Positions 26,016-37,157 are shown, counted from the first letter of the stretch. The stretch is DNA of 64,000 nucleotides from Dyadobacter sp. CECT 9275 (GCF_907164905.1 NZ_CAJRAF010000002.1:3744001-3808000), one strand, 5' to 3'. The notes: generated from the letters alone by a model not told the origin. Translations and numbers: made by a program.

Positions 26016-26693
26016 TCAAAATTTTATTTTAATTCCATAATTTTGATTCTGAATGTTTTGATGACTATCTGGACTTATTCTATTATCACGGATATATAGA
26101 TATTTTAAATTTCTCAAACCCTTTATTTCAGCAGGTACAGAATTGAAGTCATTTTCGTTTAAGTAGAGCATTTCCAAATGCGCCAAGCTACCAATATTCT
26201 TAGGCAACCTTTTTAAATGGTCATTTTCTAAATGTAAAATTTTGAGACTTGGTAACAGGCTAAGCGTCCTTATCGCAGTAGCTACCTTGAAATGTTTTTC
26301 ATCATTTAAAAATAGTTCCTCTAATTTAGTTAAATTACTCAATGACTTAGGTAGAATTTTAAAATCGTTGCCACTTAAATCAAGTACTTTCAAATTCCGT
26401 AAAAATGCAATTTCACCAGGTATTTCTTTTAAATGATCGTTTTTGAGACTTAAATATTGCAGATTTTCAAATTTAGCCCAATTAACATTTTGCATCATTG
26501 AATTTTTGTTGCTCAAATTTAAACGGTAAACTATTTCTGGATTTTTAAGAGCCTCACCCAAGGACGTATATTCTTTATTTATTAAAGTAGAATCTACATT
26601 ACTTATTGACATTGATACTAGCTTTGACTGACCCAATACAATTTGCGAATAGGTACAAAGTATAATAATAAGGTGGCTGTATTTCATTTTCAT
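26016..26693 (-). CDS. Secreted leucine-rich repeat protein
   Basis: A 225-residue protein with an N-terminal signal peptide (MKMKYSHLIIILCTYSQIVLGQ) and about six LRR units from residue 65 to 215. These follow LxxLxxLxLxxNxxxxLPxx, for example LKVLDLSGNDFKILPKSLSNL and LKILHLENDHLKRLPKNIGSL. It should form a curved protein-binding surface outside the cytoplasm. Its ATG overlaps the TAA of the upstream Fic gene (TAATG), implying translational coupling to a cytoplasmic enzyme, an odd pairing. Confidence 0.85.
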   Translation of the reverse strand: MKMKYSHLIIILCTYSQIVLGQSKLVSMSISNVDSTLINKEYTSLGEALKNPEIVYRLNLSNKNSMMQNVNWAKFENLQYLSLKNDHLKEIPGEIAFLRNLKVLDLSGNDFKILPKSLSNLTKLEELFLNDEKHFKVATAIRTLSLLPSLKILHLENDHLKRLPKNIGSLAHLEMLYLNENDFNSVPAEIKGLRNLKYLYIRDNRISPDSHQNIQNQNYGIKIKF

Positions 26694-27514
26694 TATTTTA
26701 TTCCACGATTTTTTGACTGAGATTTTTCTCTATTTATTCCTATAAGATTGACGCTATCATAAAGTAAAGTAACATTGACCAACAAGCGATCAAGTTCCTG
26801 TTCAAAGAACTGCTCGGTGTAATCATTCCATTTACCTGGGTGGTTCATAAGCTCTTTAAAGCTACTAGCAAGTGTAGCAATATATTCCTTTTTTTGCGGA
26901 GTATCATTTATAAATATTGGGGGATATAACTCGTACATTAGCATCCAGTTTTTTGCAATTCTTGTCACTCTTCCATTTCCATCCACAAAAGGGTGAATTC
27001 TAATTAGCTCATGATGAAAATATATTGCCCTAATAACAGGATTTGAAATGAATTGAATTTTGTAAAAAAGTTCAGAAACCAATTGCGGAACGTCTGTTGG
27101 ATCGGGACAAATATAGGCTCCAATTTGAACAAAGGTTTGTCTGTACCGGTTGGGATGGATAGCATTAGTTTCGGGAGAGGCTAAACGAAGAAGCTGAAAT
27201 AACTGCATTTCCCTTTCAAAATTATAGTGCAAAATTATTTCTTCTATAACAAAATCAAGTGATACTTTTAAGTTTTGTAAATACTCCTTGGCTTCTTCTT
27301 CATTTTGAGCTTCCATTTGAGCATTTTTAATACTCAATAGTTCTTTTAGATTATTAACTCCTTCTAAATATATGTCCAATAGGTCATCGTCGAGGTGGTG
27401 CCGGCTGTAGATAATCAGTCTGTAAATTGACTTTATTGTGTTGTCAATTTCGTCTATCTTTTTTTGGTTCATCTTAATTACCTCTATTGGTAGTAGTTCC
27501 ATTATCACTTGCAT
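26693..27514 (-). CDS. Fic-family protein
   Basis: A 273-residue Fic protein with a helical N-terminal region and the intact catalytic loop HPFVDGNGRVTR (about 176-187), so nucleotidyl transfer to a target protein is likely. I do not find a full [S/T]xxxE[G/N] inhibitory motif; DIYLEG near residue 47 is close but has Asp in place of Ser/Thr. The gene ends in the start codon of the LRR gene. Next upstream on the same strand, 215 bp away, is a beta-barrel-like gene. Confidence 0.85.
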   Translation of the reverse strand: MQVIMELLPIEVIKMNQKKIDEIDNTIKSIYRLIIYSRHHLDDDLLDIYLEGVNNLKELLSIKNAQMEAQNEEEAKEYLQNLKVSLDFVIEEIILHYNFEREMQLFQLLRLASPETNAIHPNRYRQTFVQIGAYICPDPTDVPQLVSELFYKIQFISNPVIRAIYFHHELIRIHPFVDGNGRVTRIAKNWMLMYELYPPIFINDTPQKKEYIATLASSFKELMNHPGKWNDYTEQFFEQELDRLLVNVTLLYDSVNLIGINREKSQSKNRGIK

Positions 27515-27729
27515 TTAATCGTTTTAATTTTATTATACCACTAAACAGGCGAAGGCAATTGAAAAATAATAGATCCCTTGGGGAATGTTAAACAGAAAGC
27601 TTTTTACAAGAAGCGAAACGCGTACCGTTATTAAAAAACACAAAATCTGATAAAAATCACCTTATCCAAATTACCCACTTTATCCCTTATTTTCATAAAT
27701 TCAACGCCAAAGGCGGCGCACTTCAGTTG

Positions 27730-28464
27730 TCAATATAGGTTCCACCCCATAATGTTCAGTTCCAAAACAAGTCCCATAGGTTTAGGTGTATTGAGGTTTG
27801 GTATTTGCCAACCAGCACATATTTGCACTTTTTTACCTACATTATACATTCCTCCAATTACAGCAACAGCAGCATCATTACTTCCGCTTACCCAGTCACC
27901 CATTAAATACCACTTTTTTGAGAGTTTGATTTCATAGCCGACCATTGCCCCAAAGGTGTTTCCTTGCCCAACAAACATTTGATTGGTATGGTAAATCCCA
28001 CCAACAATTCTACTTTTATTTTGCATGAAATGATAGATTCCGATACCATAGTTATAGTAATTTAATTCTTTCTTCTGTATTTTACTGCTTAAGTTATAGC
28101 CTATTTGTGTGCCAAAATTGATATCAAAATATTCATTAATAGCAAATTGTTTTTGAATAGTTCCCATCAAAACGGGATACAATGAACCTTTTTGTGAGTT
28201 GTCATTGTGTAATAACCGCCATTCTGGGTTAAAGTAAATTCCTTTTCCCACCAAGTTCACCCCTACATCCCAGCCCTTGCCAAGTCCATATACAAAATGA
28301 GCCTTAGACTCTAACTTATCCGAATAGATATTAAGTTGATGTTGATAGAAAACCTTTTTATCGATTGTTATATCTCCTGATGGTATATTGAATAAATTCT
28401 GTTGTCCGAATGAAGCTTTGGAAATAACAAGGAATAAAATTAATGTCTTATTTAAGTAATTCAT
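27730..28464 (-). CDS. Putative outer-membrane beta-barrel protein, function unknown
   Basis: A 244-residue exported protein with a signal peptide ending near FGQQ (residues 19-22). The rest alternates aromatic and polar residues in short strands (KGWDVGVNLVGKGIYFNPEWRLL, KWYLMGDWVSGSND) and ends in a Tyr (GWNLY), as expected of a small barrel. No specific family recognised. Confidence 0.7.
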   Translation of the reverse strand: MNYLNKTLILFLVISKASFGQQNLFNIPSGDITIDKKVFYQHQLNIYSDKLESKAHFVYGLGKGWDVGVNLVGKGIYFNPEWRLLHNDNSQKGSLYPVLMGTIQKQFAINEYFDINFGTQIGYNLSSKIQKKELNYYNYGIGIYHFMQNKSRIVGGIYHTNQMFVGQGNTFGAMVGYEIKLSKKWYLMGDWVSGSNDAAVAVIGGMYNVGKKVQICAGWQIPNLNTPKPMGLVLELNIMGWNLY

Positions 28465-28886
28465 AAAGTTTTATTTCTTGTTAAGTATTTTTGTTTAGTC
28501 GTACCCTTGTCAATAGTTAGGATTGTACCGGTCGTTTCAGGGCTTTGCGATGATGGAACATCCATCGATCATCGGACCACCCAACAACAAATACTTTTTT
28601 TGATAAACAAATGAACAATACCGCTAGTTGTACTTGATAATCTGTCAAAGCTCAAACTTAGGATACCATAGGTAGCGATGCACAAAGCAACTCGTTGAAT
28701 ATTACCAAAAGATTCCCAGTCGAACTTATACGAAAATTCCGGAGTCAAGGACATTATAGGTAGTGGTTAAATTGAGGATGGGCATCGGACCGTGATTGAG
28801 AAGAGAATGAAACGTAATAGACAAGGACGGATTATTTAGGCCTGTTAATTAGGTTTATCTTGTATCCTAAATTCAATTTTCACGAG
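28465..28886. other. Intergenic, no supported gene
   Basis: About 420 bp. A 61-codon leftward frame (28569-28754) has low-quality composition and is not supported. No RNA or strong hairpin recognised. Confidence 0.4.
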
Positions 28887-29084
28887 TTAAATTTTTTGGC
28901 TTTCATTTGTTTCAATTTTGATTTCATTTTGGGTTAACATTTGACCGGATGCATAAGCTCCAATTATTACTCCGAAAGACGCGAGTAATTGGCTTTCAAC
29001 AAAATTCTTAGTTGTGAAAGCCATTGTTATAATAGCCGTCATTAGCGTTAGGATCAAAGTAGCTTTTATCATATCTGAATTCAT
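28887..29084 (-). CDS. Small membrane protein, unknown
   Basis: A 65-residue ORF with two likely TM segments (ATLILTLMTAIITMAFT and LLASFGVIIGAYASGQM) and a polar C-terminal tail (KIETNESQKI). Composition is protein-like and no other gene uses this stretch. Function unknown. Confidence 0.5.
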   Translation of the reverse strand: MNSDMIKATLILTLMTAIITMAFTTKNFVESQLLASFGVIIGAYASGQMLTQNEIKIETNESQKI

Positions 29085-29251
29085 TCCAATTTTTGATTTG
29101 GGTGTTAAAACTATTCTACGCCAATAGCTGCTCTATAATCGATAGTTGTTCAATTGTTATTTCTATTGCAACCTGCTAATCTCACTCGGCTATCATTTTT
29201 CTGAAAGTAAGGTGTAGTGTACCTATTAAGGCTTTTACTATTCTAACGACG

Positions 29252-29530
29252 CTAGGGCAGTAACCGAATTCGTATAATGGAGTCCACGGATATCTTACAC
29301 CCCAAAGATTTTGCCAATGACAGATTATCCTGGATCTCTAACCTGGCCTTTGACAATGCCGTGATTTGTCGTTCGCTTACACAATCACTGACACCAAAGC
29401 GTTCCTGCGCGCTGAAGCTTCTTAGTGTGTGGAAGTTAATATTGTTTGTAATCAGGCTTAATAAGATGTCCCGGGCATCTTCTGCTTCGAAGATACCGGA
29501 CATCAATGTGATATTGTCTGTAATTTCCAT
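29252..29530 (-). CDS. Small hypothetical protein
   Basis: A 92-residue ORF with sensible composition. A predicted helical C-terminal half contains CVSERQITALSKARLEIQDNLSLAKSLG. An opposite-strand frame of equal length overlaps it, but that one has poorer composition. Probably a cytoplasmic regulatory or adaptor protein; no family recognised. It may be functionally linked to the next small gene on the same strand. Confidence 0.5.
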   Translation of the reverse strand: MEITDNITLMSGIFEAEDARDILLSLITNNINFHTLRSFSAQERFGVSDCVSERQITALSKARLEIQDNLSLAKSLGCKISVDSIIRIRLLP

Positions 29531-29591
29531 AAGGCTTGCACTATTTGCTTATTGAGAGATAGTCAATTTCCCTGCCGCAGTTAAAAACTTT

Positions 29592-29621
29592 GCAGCGGAC
29601 ACAAAATTTTATGTCCGCTGC
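29592..29621 (-). terminator. Perfect 10-bp hairpin, probable terminator
   Basis: GCAGCGGACA (29592-29601) and TGTCCGCTGC (29612-29621) form a perfect 10-bp stem with a 10-base loop. On the minus strand it is followed by AAAGTTTTTAA, so it could terminate the transcript of the gene at 29834-30076. The surrounding 29531-29833 stretch has no supported gene. Confidence 0.5.
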
Positions 29622-29833
29622 TGTATACATAAGGACAGGATGCTTTGAAAAATATAAAATTTTCTATTTTGGCATGTTCTGGGCAGCTACCGGATCTTAC
29701 AGTGTTTGCCTGACCAAAATCTATCACCACATTTGCATTACACTGTTTTTTACATCGGTAATGACGTAGCTCTAAAAGATGATTCAAGGGTGGTGACCCG
29801 TATCATTTCTATAAATCAGGCAATCCTTGCGGA

Positions 29834-30076
29834 TCATCCAGCATTTATATGCGATATAATTGCGATTTTATCCTCACCCTGTTGCATGTACTCCTTCATT
29901 TCGGAAAGCTCCCGCTGAAGATTTTTTATCTTTCCTTCACGGCTTTTAATATCTTCTTCGTTCATCTGGGAATGAATTTTACGTTCATGGTATTTGATTT
30001 TTATCTGGACCATTGTAGTAACCAGCTCAATGGCATCATCAACCTGAAACTCACCCTTTATTAATTGGATTGTCAT
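29834..30076 (-). CDS. Small coiled-coil hypothetical protein
   Basis: An 80-residue protein beginning MTIQLIKGEFQVDDAIELVT, followed by a long charged helix (KIKYHERKIHSQMNEEDIKSREGKIKNLQRELSEM) likely to dimerise as a coiled coil. Short proteins with this start occur in other Bacteroidota as far as I recall, but no function is known to me. Confidence 0.6.
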   Translation of the reverse strand: MTIQLIKGEFQVDDAIELVTTMVQIKIKYHERKIHSQMNEEDIKSREGKIKNLQRELSEMKEYMQQGEDKIAIISHINAG

Positions 30077-30129
30077 TTTTCGTTGGCTGTTATGTTCCTG
30101 AATATATATTTACCATTAGGATTGACACG

Positions 30130-31566
30130 TTATTGGCCTTGACCCATTGAAAACCCGTCCTTGCCATCGAACATATAAAGGTTCTCTGTCTTGATAGTGT
30201 CTACGTTTTCTGATATAGACCTGGTAAGAAGGCGAGCTATAACTTCCTTATCTGTCAGCTTGCCATACTTTGCCTTGAAACGGCACCGCCAGTGGTCGGT
30301 CAAAAAAGTTTCCTCAAATCCATTGGGCCAAACTTTAATCCCCCTGTTCGTAATCATTGCAAGCTCAATACCGTCCACCTCTATACGTTTCATGGTAATC
30401 GCCAGCTCATCCGGGTCTTTGCCAACCCAGTCAACAAATAGATCAACTCCGACAAGCTCCTTGACTGCCCTGGCCTGGCGCTGATATTTTGGAAGTACCA
30501 GCGCTGAATTCCCGCTAAAAGATACCTCCTTCAAAGCGCGCGGTTTCTTCCCAAGATTTTCTATAACTGCCAAAGCAAATTCTTTCGTGCCCACTTTCAA
30601 TCTGCTGGTCTGATCTCTAAATATATCATAGGTATGCGTTCCATCCTCTATGGTTTTGAGCCAGGCGTTGTGTACTCGTTCAGCTACTTTAGTTTGCCCG
30701 ATGTGGTTTAACATCATTACAGCACCTTGCAGTAAACCTGATGGATTAGCCAGGTTTTGGCCCGCCCTTCTCGGCGCCGAGCCGTGGATAGCTTCAAACA
30801 TGGCACATTCTTCCCCAATATTGGCTGAACCCGCTAAACCAACGGACCCTGCTATTTGAGCAGCCACATCACTTAGCACATCACCATACAGGTTGGGCAT
30901 TACCAGTACATCGAAGAGCTCCGGGGTATCAGCCAGTTTTGCCGCGCCAATATCGATGATCCAGTGCTCATTCTCTATATCCGGATATTGCTTTGATATT
31001 TCATCGAAGACGCTATGAAACAAGCCATCAGTTTGTTTCATAATGTTATCTTTGGTGAAACAGGTAACCTTTTTTCTGCCTTGCTGCTTGGCATATTCGA
31101 AAGCATACCGAACAATTTTTTCACAGCCCGGCCGGCTAATTAATTTCAGGCATTGAACGACTTCGTCTGTCTGACGGTGTTCTATCCCGGCATATAAATC
31201 TTCCTCGTTTTCCCTGATGATAACAATGTCCATATCTGGATGCTTGGTATTGACAAAGGGATGAAGGCTCATGCAGGGCCGCACATTGGCGTAAAGCCCT
31301 AAAAACTTGCGGGTCGTTACGTTCAAACTTTTGTAACCGCCACCTTGCGGGGTGGTGATAGGCGCTTTTAGAAAAATCTTATTGCGGCGAATCGTATCCC
31401 AGGATTCTGGTGCTATACCAGCGGTGTTTCCTGCAAGATAAACTGTTTCACCAACTTTAATTTCTTCAATGTCAATCTTTGCACCCGCAGATAAAATAAT
31501 CTTCAAAGTAGCATCCATGATTTCAGGGCCAATCCCATCGCCCTTGGCAATTGTAATTTTTGTCAT
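30130..31566 (-). CDS. NADP-dependent isocitrate dehydrogenase (Thermus-like, long form)
   Basis: Oxidative decarboxylation of isocitrate to 2-oxoglutarate in the TCA cycle. The ATG at 31566 gives MTKITIAKGDGIGPEIM, the normal family opening; nine upstream residues from 31593 are unlikely. It includes the substrate-binding arginine region (TTRKFLGLYANVRPCMS), RENEEDLYAGIEH and the metal/cofactor block MPNLYGDVLSDVAAQ and AIHGSAPRRAGQNLANP. The roughly 150-residue C-terminal extension after the IDH core is the Thermus/Bacteroidota long form. Divergent from a LysR regulator. It is a housekeeping-type gene in an otherwise accessory region and may be a second copy. Confidence 0.93.
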   Translation of the reverse strand: MTKITIAKGDGIGPEIMDATLKIILSAGAKIDIEEIKVGETVYLAGNTAGIAPESWDTIRRNKIFLKAPITTPQGGGYKSLNVTTRKFLGLYANVRPCMSLHPFVNTKHPDMDIVIIRENEEDLYAGIEHRQTDEVVQCLKLISRPGCEKIVRYAFEYAKQQGRKKVTCFTKDNIMKQTDGLFHSVFDEISKQYPDIENEHWIIDIGAAKLADTPELFDVLVMPNLYGDVLSDVAAQIAGSVGLAGSANIGEECAMFEAIHGSAPRRAGQNLANPSGLLQGAVMMLNHIGQTKVAERVHNAWLKTIEDGTHTYDIFRDQTSRLKVGTKEFALAVIENLGKKPRALKEVSFSGNSALVLPKYQRQARAVKELVGVDLFVDWVGKDPDELAITMKRIEVDGIELAMITNRGIKVWPNGFEETFLTDHWRCRFKAKYGKLTDKEVIARLLTRSISENVDTIKTENLYMFDGKDGFSMGQGQ

Positions 31567-31656
31567 ATGATCTTGAACGGTTTGTGGCATCAAAAATAAG
31601 CGCTCTAAAACATATATTTTTATTTATATTTACAATACTATCCATAAAAAAAAATT

Positions 31657-32580
31657 ATGAATTATACATTGAATCAGCTACGGATATTTTCAGCGGTTGT
31701 TAAAACTGAAAGTATTACGAAAGCTTCCGAGGAATTGCACTTATCCCAGCCCGCTGTTTCTATCCAGCTAAAAAATTTTCAATCACAATTTGACGTCCCC
31801 TTAACCGAAGTTGTTGGAAGGAAGATCTACATTACGGACTTCGGTCATGAGATTGCCGTGGCAGCAGAAAATATCCTGAACCAGGTATATGCAATCAATT
31901 ATAAGACTTTGGCTTACAAAGGACAATTGATTGGTAGACTGAAGATCTCAGTAGTTTCTACCGGCAAATATGTCATGCCATTTTTTCTATCCGATTTTTT
32001 GCAGCAGCACCCAGGTATTGAGCTGCTGATGGATGTTACCAATAAAAACAAGGTAATAGAAAGCCTTGAAAACAATGATGTTGACTTTGCCCTTGTCTCC
32101 ATCCTGCCATCGGCAATCAATATTGAATGCCTGGATCTTTTGCCCAATAGACTGTTTCTGGTTGGAAAAGCCAATCAGCAGTGTAAGCATTCAAATGATG
32201 TGAACGAGGTGTTCAAAGATCTTCCTCTCATCTTTAGGGAAAAAGGCTCTGGAACGCGTCAGGTCATGGAGGTCTTCATTGCCGAACATAAAATTTCTGC
32301 ATTAAAAAAAATGGAACTTACTTCTAATGAGGCTGTTAAACAGGCAATCTTGGCTGGATTAGGATATTCAATTATGCCCTTGATAGGAATTAGAAACGAA
32401 CTGCTTAATAACGAATTAAGAATAGTAATGGTTAAAGGGCTGCCCATAAACACGATGTGGAGCTTGATCTGGTTGAAGGGTAAGAAACATTCCAATGCAT
32501 CTTCCTCATTTTTAGAGCAAGTTAACCGGCATAAATCCACCATTATCCAAAATAATTTCAAATGGTGCGAGACATTTTAG
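31657..32580 (+). CDS. LysR-family transcriptional regulator
   Basis: A 307-residue regulator with the LysR N-terminal winged helix (LNQLRIFSAVVKTESITKASEELHLSQPAVSIQLKNFQ) and a periplasmic-binding-protein-like effector domain. It is closest in style to CbbR/CysB-like members. It is divergent from isocitrate dehydrogenase, 90 bp away, and probably controls that gene. Confidence 0.92.
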   Translation: MNYTLNQLRIFSAVVKTESITKASEELHLSQPAVSIQLKNFQSQFDVPLTEVVGRKIYITDFGHEIAVAAENILNQVYAINYKTLAYKGQLIGRLKISVVSTGKYVMPFFLSDFLQQHPGIELLMDVTNKNKVIESLENNDVDFALVSILPSAINIECLDLLPNRLFLVGKANQQCKHSNDVNEVFKDLPLIFREKGSGTRQVMEVFIAEHKISALKKMELTSNEAVKQAILAGLGYSIMPLIGIRNELLNNELRIVMVKGLPINTMWSLIWLKGKKHSNASSSFLEQVNRHKSTIIQNNFKWCETF

Positions 32581-32742
32581 AATATCCTGATTGAAATATA
32601 GTTACCTGAACATGAATTAGTTTACGCCTTACATTGTAACATAATTCCTCCATAAGTGTATTTAGGGTTTTTATGAGTAAGTGAAGATAATGCTGCCCAC
32701 ACGTAGGTCAGTTCGAGAAAAAAAAATGTTCTTATAGAAGAT

Positions 32743-32763
32743 CTGGCGATTCAAACTCGCCAG
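32743..32763 (-). terminator. Hairpin terminator of the leftward redox operon
   Basis: CTGGCGA (32743-32749), loop of 7, TCGCCAG (32757-32763). Read on the minus strand it is followed, after a short spacer, by a run of nine T residues, 22 bp past the end of the small lipoprotein gene. Confidence 0.5.
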
Positions 32764-32784
32764 TTGGCAATAGTTAAAAGTACA

Positions 32785-32964
32785 TTACCATTTTACGGCA
32801 GGTGAATACGTAGCATTGGGCGGATTAGTCTCAACCGCAGATGAATCTGCCGCTTGCTCTGTATCCGGACCGGTGGGAACAGAAGGCTCAGGCGTATTGT
32901 CAGATTTCTGCTTGCATGAAATGAAAACAAGCATCGCCAGGCATATTGACAGGATATAGTTCAT
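32785..32964 (-). CDS. Small lipoprotein
   Basis: A 59-residue ORF from the ATG at 32964: MNYILSICLAMLVFISCKQ is a clear lipoprotein signal with the lipid-attachment Cys17. The mature part is short, Pro/Ser/Thr-rich and acidic (PEPSVPTGPDTEQAADSS). Function unknown. It trails the aldo/keto reductase gene by 66 bp. Confidence 0.55.
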   Translation of the reverse strand: MNYILSICLAMLVFISCKQKSDNTPEPSVPTGPDTEQAADSSAVETNPPNATYSPAVKW

Positions 32965-33030
32965 ATTGCTATGTTTAATAGGAGATAGAAACGGCAAATT
33001 CAACATCTATGACAGACAGCGAGCTGCTGA

Positions 33031-34727
<1,697 letters not shown>

Positions 34728-34752
34728 AAGGTGAGTTTGAAAATGGATGTTG

Positions 34753-35232
34753 TTAACCCTTCGTACCTGTTTTTTTCTGCAACTCGGCAGCCGTGTGGAT
34801 CGCCTCGCGAATCCGCAGGTAGGTGCCACAGCGGCAAATATTGCCCGACATCGCATCATCAATATCCTGGTCAGTTGGATTGGGCTTTTCGCGCAGCAGC
34901 ACCGCAGCCGACATAATCTGCCCTGAATGACAATAACCGCATTGCGGCACGTCAAATTCCTGCCAGGCTTTCTGGACAGGGTGTGAATTTGTTTCAGACA
35001 ACCCCTCGATCGTCACCACTTTTTTCCCAGCCGCACGGCTCACCTTGGTCACACAAGAGCGTACTGCTTCGCCATCTAAATGCACCACACAAGCCCCGCA
35101 CTGCGCGACCCCACAACCATATTTAGTACCTTTTAGACCAGCCAGATCGCGGATCGCCCACAAGAGCGGCATTTGTGGATCAGCTTCCAAAGGGTAATCC
35201 TTCTTGTTGATATTCAATGTGATTTTGGCCAT
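34753..35232 (-). CDS. (2Fe-2S)-binding subunit, isoquinoline 1-oxidoreductase alpha-like
   Basis: A 159-residue protein carrying two [2Fe-2S] clusters. The plant-type ligands are in [20 protein letters not shown]...C, and the C-terminal helical-domain ligands are in CGYCHSGQI and ICRCGTY. It would pass electrons from a molybdopterin large subunit to a cytochrome. No large (IorB/xanthine-dehydrogenase-type) subunit is encoded nearby, so the complex is incomplete unless supplied elsewhere. Cytosolic/periplasmic location is not certain because no Tat signal is present. Confidence 0.9.
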   Translation of the reverse strand: MAKITLNINKKDYPLEADPQMPLLWAIRDLAGLKGTKYGCGVAQCGACVVHLDGEAVRSCVTKVSRAAGKKVVTIEGLSETNSHPVQKAWQEFDVPQCGYCHSGQIMSAAVLLREKPNPTDQDIDDAMSGNICRCGTYLRIREAIHTAAELQKKTGTKG

Positions 35233-35325
35233 GGTGAAAAGGTTTAATTGATGGTGAGATTAGGCTTATATTTTTAGAAAAAAAAGCAGTTACAGCTGGT
35301 AACAACTACAATCCAAATATTTGAC

Positions 35326-36381
35326 TTACAGAAACTTTGTATAGAACTCAGCGAGCTTGTCAACAGCCTGATCTACATACTCTGGCTTCCAATAGGTCTG
35401 GATGTGTGTTGCCCCATCGATAACAAACAGCTCCTTGCTTTTTGAATTAGTAGCTTTGGGGAATGCTTCATCGGTCATGTATTTTGTGTCCGCTTTGCTT
35501 CCAGCCATCATGAGTAAGGGCTGATCAATTAAATCCATGTTCTCGGTAGCGTCCCAGGTCATCAAATCCAGTAAGTTGCTCATAGGGTACAGAAAAGTGG
35601 AGTTGGGATGTGCATGCGTTCTATAATAGTAAATGTACCCTTCGCGATACAGATCTGTGGAAACCTTGGCAATTTCTTCATCAGTGATACTGGCCACTCC
35701 GGCGTAAATAATTTTGCCATCTGCGGCCTGCTGCGCGCGGGCATCGGAAGCCTGTTTTAAACGCTGTGAAATGGTTGCCAGGCCTGAATTCTGAAAGCCG
35801 TTGCGCCGGACTTCGCCCGAGTTAAACATGCTCAGGGTTGCAACCGCTTTTAGTCTTTTGTCAGATTGGGCAGCTTTTAACGTATATCCACCACCGCCAC
35901 AAATCCCCAAAGCGCCAACACGGTTCACATCCACTCCCTTGTAGCGGGTGATAAAGTCGGCCATCCCACGAATGTCTTCGGTCCGAAAGGCAGGTCTATC
36001 GGTGTGACGGGGCTTGCCGCCACTAGCTCCCTGGTAGGCTGCATCCGCAGCAATGGTGATGTATCCTGCCCCTGCCAGCCGCTGCGCATACAGCCCGGCT
36101 GTCTGTTCTTTAATACCGCCATTGGGATGGGCAATGACTAATGCTGGATATTTTTTTGCAGGGTCATAATTCGTTGGAGTATATACGTTGGCGGCAATAT
36201 CAATCCCATTCAACTTATATTTTACGGGGTGGATGTTGACTTTGCCTGCTATGTTTTCTGAAATAGCACCATCATAAACCAGCGTAAACGGGTTTTTAGC
36301 TGTTGTAGCCTGAGCGTTTGCTACCTGCACTTCTGACATCGATGCTAACAGGCTCATTGTTGCGATTGCTATATTTTTCAT
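35326..36381 (-). CDS. Exported alpha/beta hydrolase, dienelactone-hydrolase-like
   Basis: A 351-residue hydrolase with an N-terminal signal peptide (to about ANA-Q24). The nucleophile elbow is GICGGGGYT, placing Cys161 at the Ser/Cys position as in dienelactone hydrolases. Further conserved parts are IAHPNGG (oxyanion region) and a late GATHIQTYW with the catalytic His. It starts 1 bp before the end of the adjacent carboxymuconolactone-decarboxylase-like gene, suggesting joint action on small lactones or esters. Confidence 0.85.
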   Translation of the reverse strand: MKNIAIATMSLLASMSEVQVANAQATTAKNPFTLVYDGAISENIAGKVNIHPVKYKLNGIDIAANVYTPTNYDPAKKYPALVIAHPNGGIKEQTAGLYAQRLAGAGYITIAADAAYQGASGGKPRHTDRPAFRTEDIRGMADFITRYKGVDVNRVGALGICGGGGYTLKAAQSDKRLKAVATLSMFNSGEVRRNGFQNSGLATISQRLKQASDARAQQAADGKIIYAGVASITDEEIAKVSTDLYREGYIYYYRTHAHPNSTFLYPMSNLLDLMTWDATENMDLIDQPLLMMAGSKADTKYMTDEAFPKATNSKSKELFVIDGATHIQTYWKPEYVDQAVDKLAEFYTKFL

Positions 36382-36382
36382 T

Positions 36383-37147
36383 CTATTTATTACTACTTAA
36401 TACTTCGTTTAAAACTGTATCTGCCGCTGTGGTTTTCTGCTTGCCGATTGTTGGGGCAATGACAGTGACAAACTCTTTTAATTGGGCAGGCGACCAACCT
36501 GTACGTAGTGAAATGCTCAAATGGCTTTTTAGCATCGGCTCTGCCTGGCCAATGGCGCTGATTACCGAAATGGTCACCAGTTCCCTTTGGCCGTAAGTCA
36601 GCACATCTCTTTCAAAGATGTCTGCAAACAAATGTTCCTTTAAGAATGTATCTATGGCAGGCGCAAATGCGCCATAGCCCGAAGGCTGCTCGGGCTGTGG
36701 CGTTCCTGTCAGTTCACCTAGTATTTTTTTGCCGCGCTCATATTTGTTGCTATCAGCTGGGACAACAGATGCTTCTTTTCCCATGTTGTTATGGATGCCC
36801 CTGGCTTTCCTTTCTTCAATGACCTGCATAAATGTTTGCAAGCCGCGAATGCTCCGTGGAAAACCACAATAGGCATAGGTATGCACCAGGACTTCCTTAA
36901 TCTCATTGACACTCAAACCTTGATCAAGGCCCGCGCCAAGCTGTTTTTTTAGCTCTGGGATCTCACCTTGTGCTGTCAGGGAAGAAATAATAATGATACT
37001 CTTCTCTTTGGGGGCTAATCCTTCTTTTGAGCTGGCCACGTTCTGTGCCTTTATACTGTTAACAGTCATTAAAACCACCGCTAATACCGTTATAAAGGCA
37101 GCTGGTTTTAACCTGATGGTTCTCAATTTGTTTTTGCTTAAATCCAT
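36383..37147 (-). CDS. Carboxymuconolactone decarboxylase-family protein, two CMD domains
   Basis: A 254-residue exported protein (signal about 1-35). The first CMD domain spans about 45-125 (VNEIKEVLVHTYAYCGFPRSIRGLQTF), the second about 165-245 (QRELVTISVISAIGQAEPMLKSHLSISLRTGWSPAQ). The AhpD-type CxxC is absent, so a decarboxylase/other enzyme role is more likely than peroxidase. Proteins of this double form usually lie beside cupins, as the regulon here also does. Confidence 0.87.
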   Translation of the reverse strand: MDLSKNKLRTIRLKPAAFITVLAVVLMTVNSIKAQNVASSKEGLAPKEKSIIIISSLTAQGEIPELKKQLGAGLDQGLSVNEIKEVLVHTYAYCGFPRSIRGLQTFMQVIEERKARGIHNNMGKEASVVPADSNKYERGKKILGELTGTPQPEQPSGYGAFAPAIDTFLKEHLFADIFERDVLTYGQRELVTISVISAIGQAEPMLKSHLSISLRTGWSPAQLKEFVTVIAPTIGKQKTTAADTVLNEVLSSNK

Positions 37148-37157
37148 AGTCTGATGA

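Noticed and set aside
28569..28754. 61-codon leftward frame
   Set aside because: Short, mixed composition, no ribosome-binding site or partner; kept as intergenic.
29277..29555. 92-codon rightward frame overlapping the leftward 29252-29530 frame
   Set aside because: Both cannot be real; the leftward one has better composition and helix pattern.
34728..34955. Upstream extension of the cytochrome frame
   Set aside because: Runs antiparallel in reading register through the iron-sulfur gene and lacks any domain; the ATG at 34727 gives a signal-anchor.
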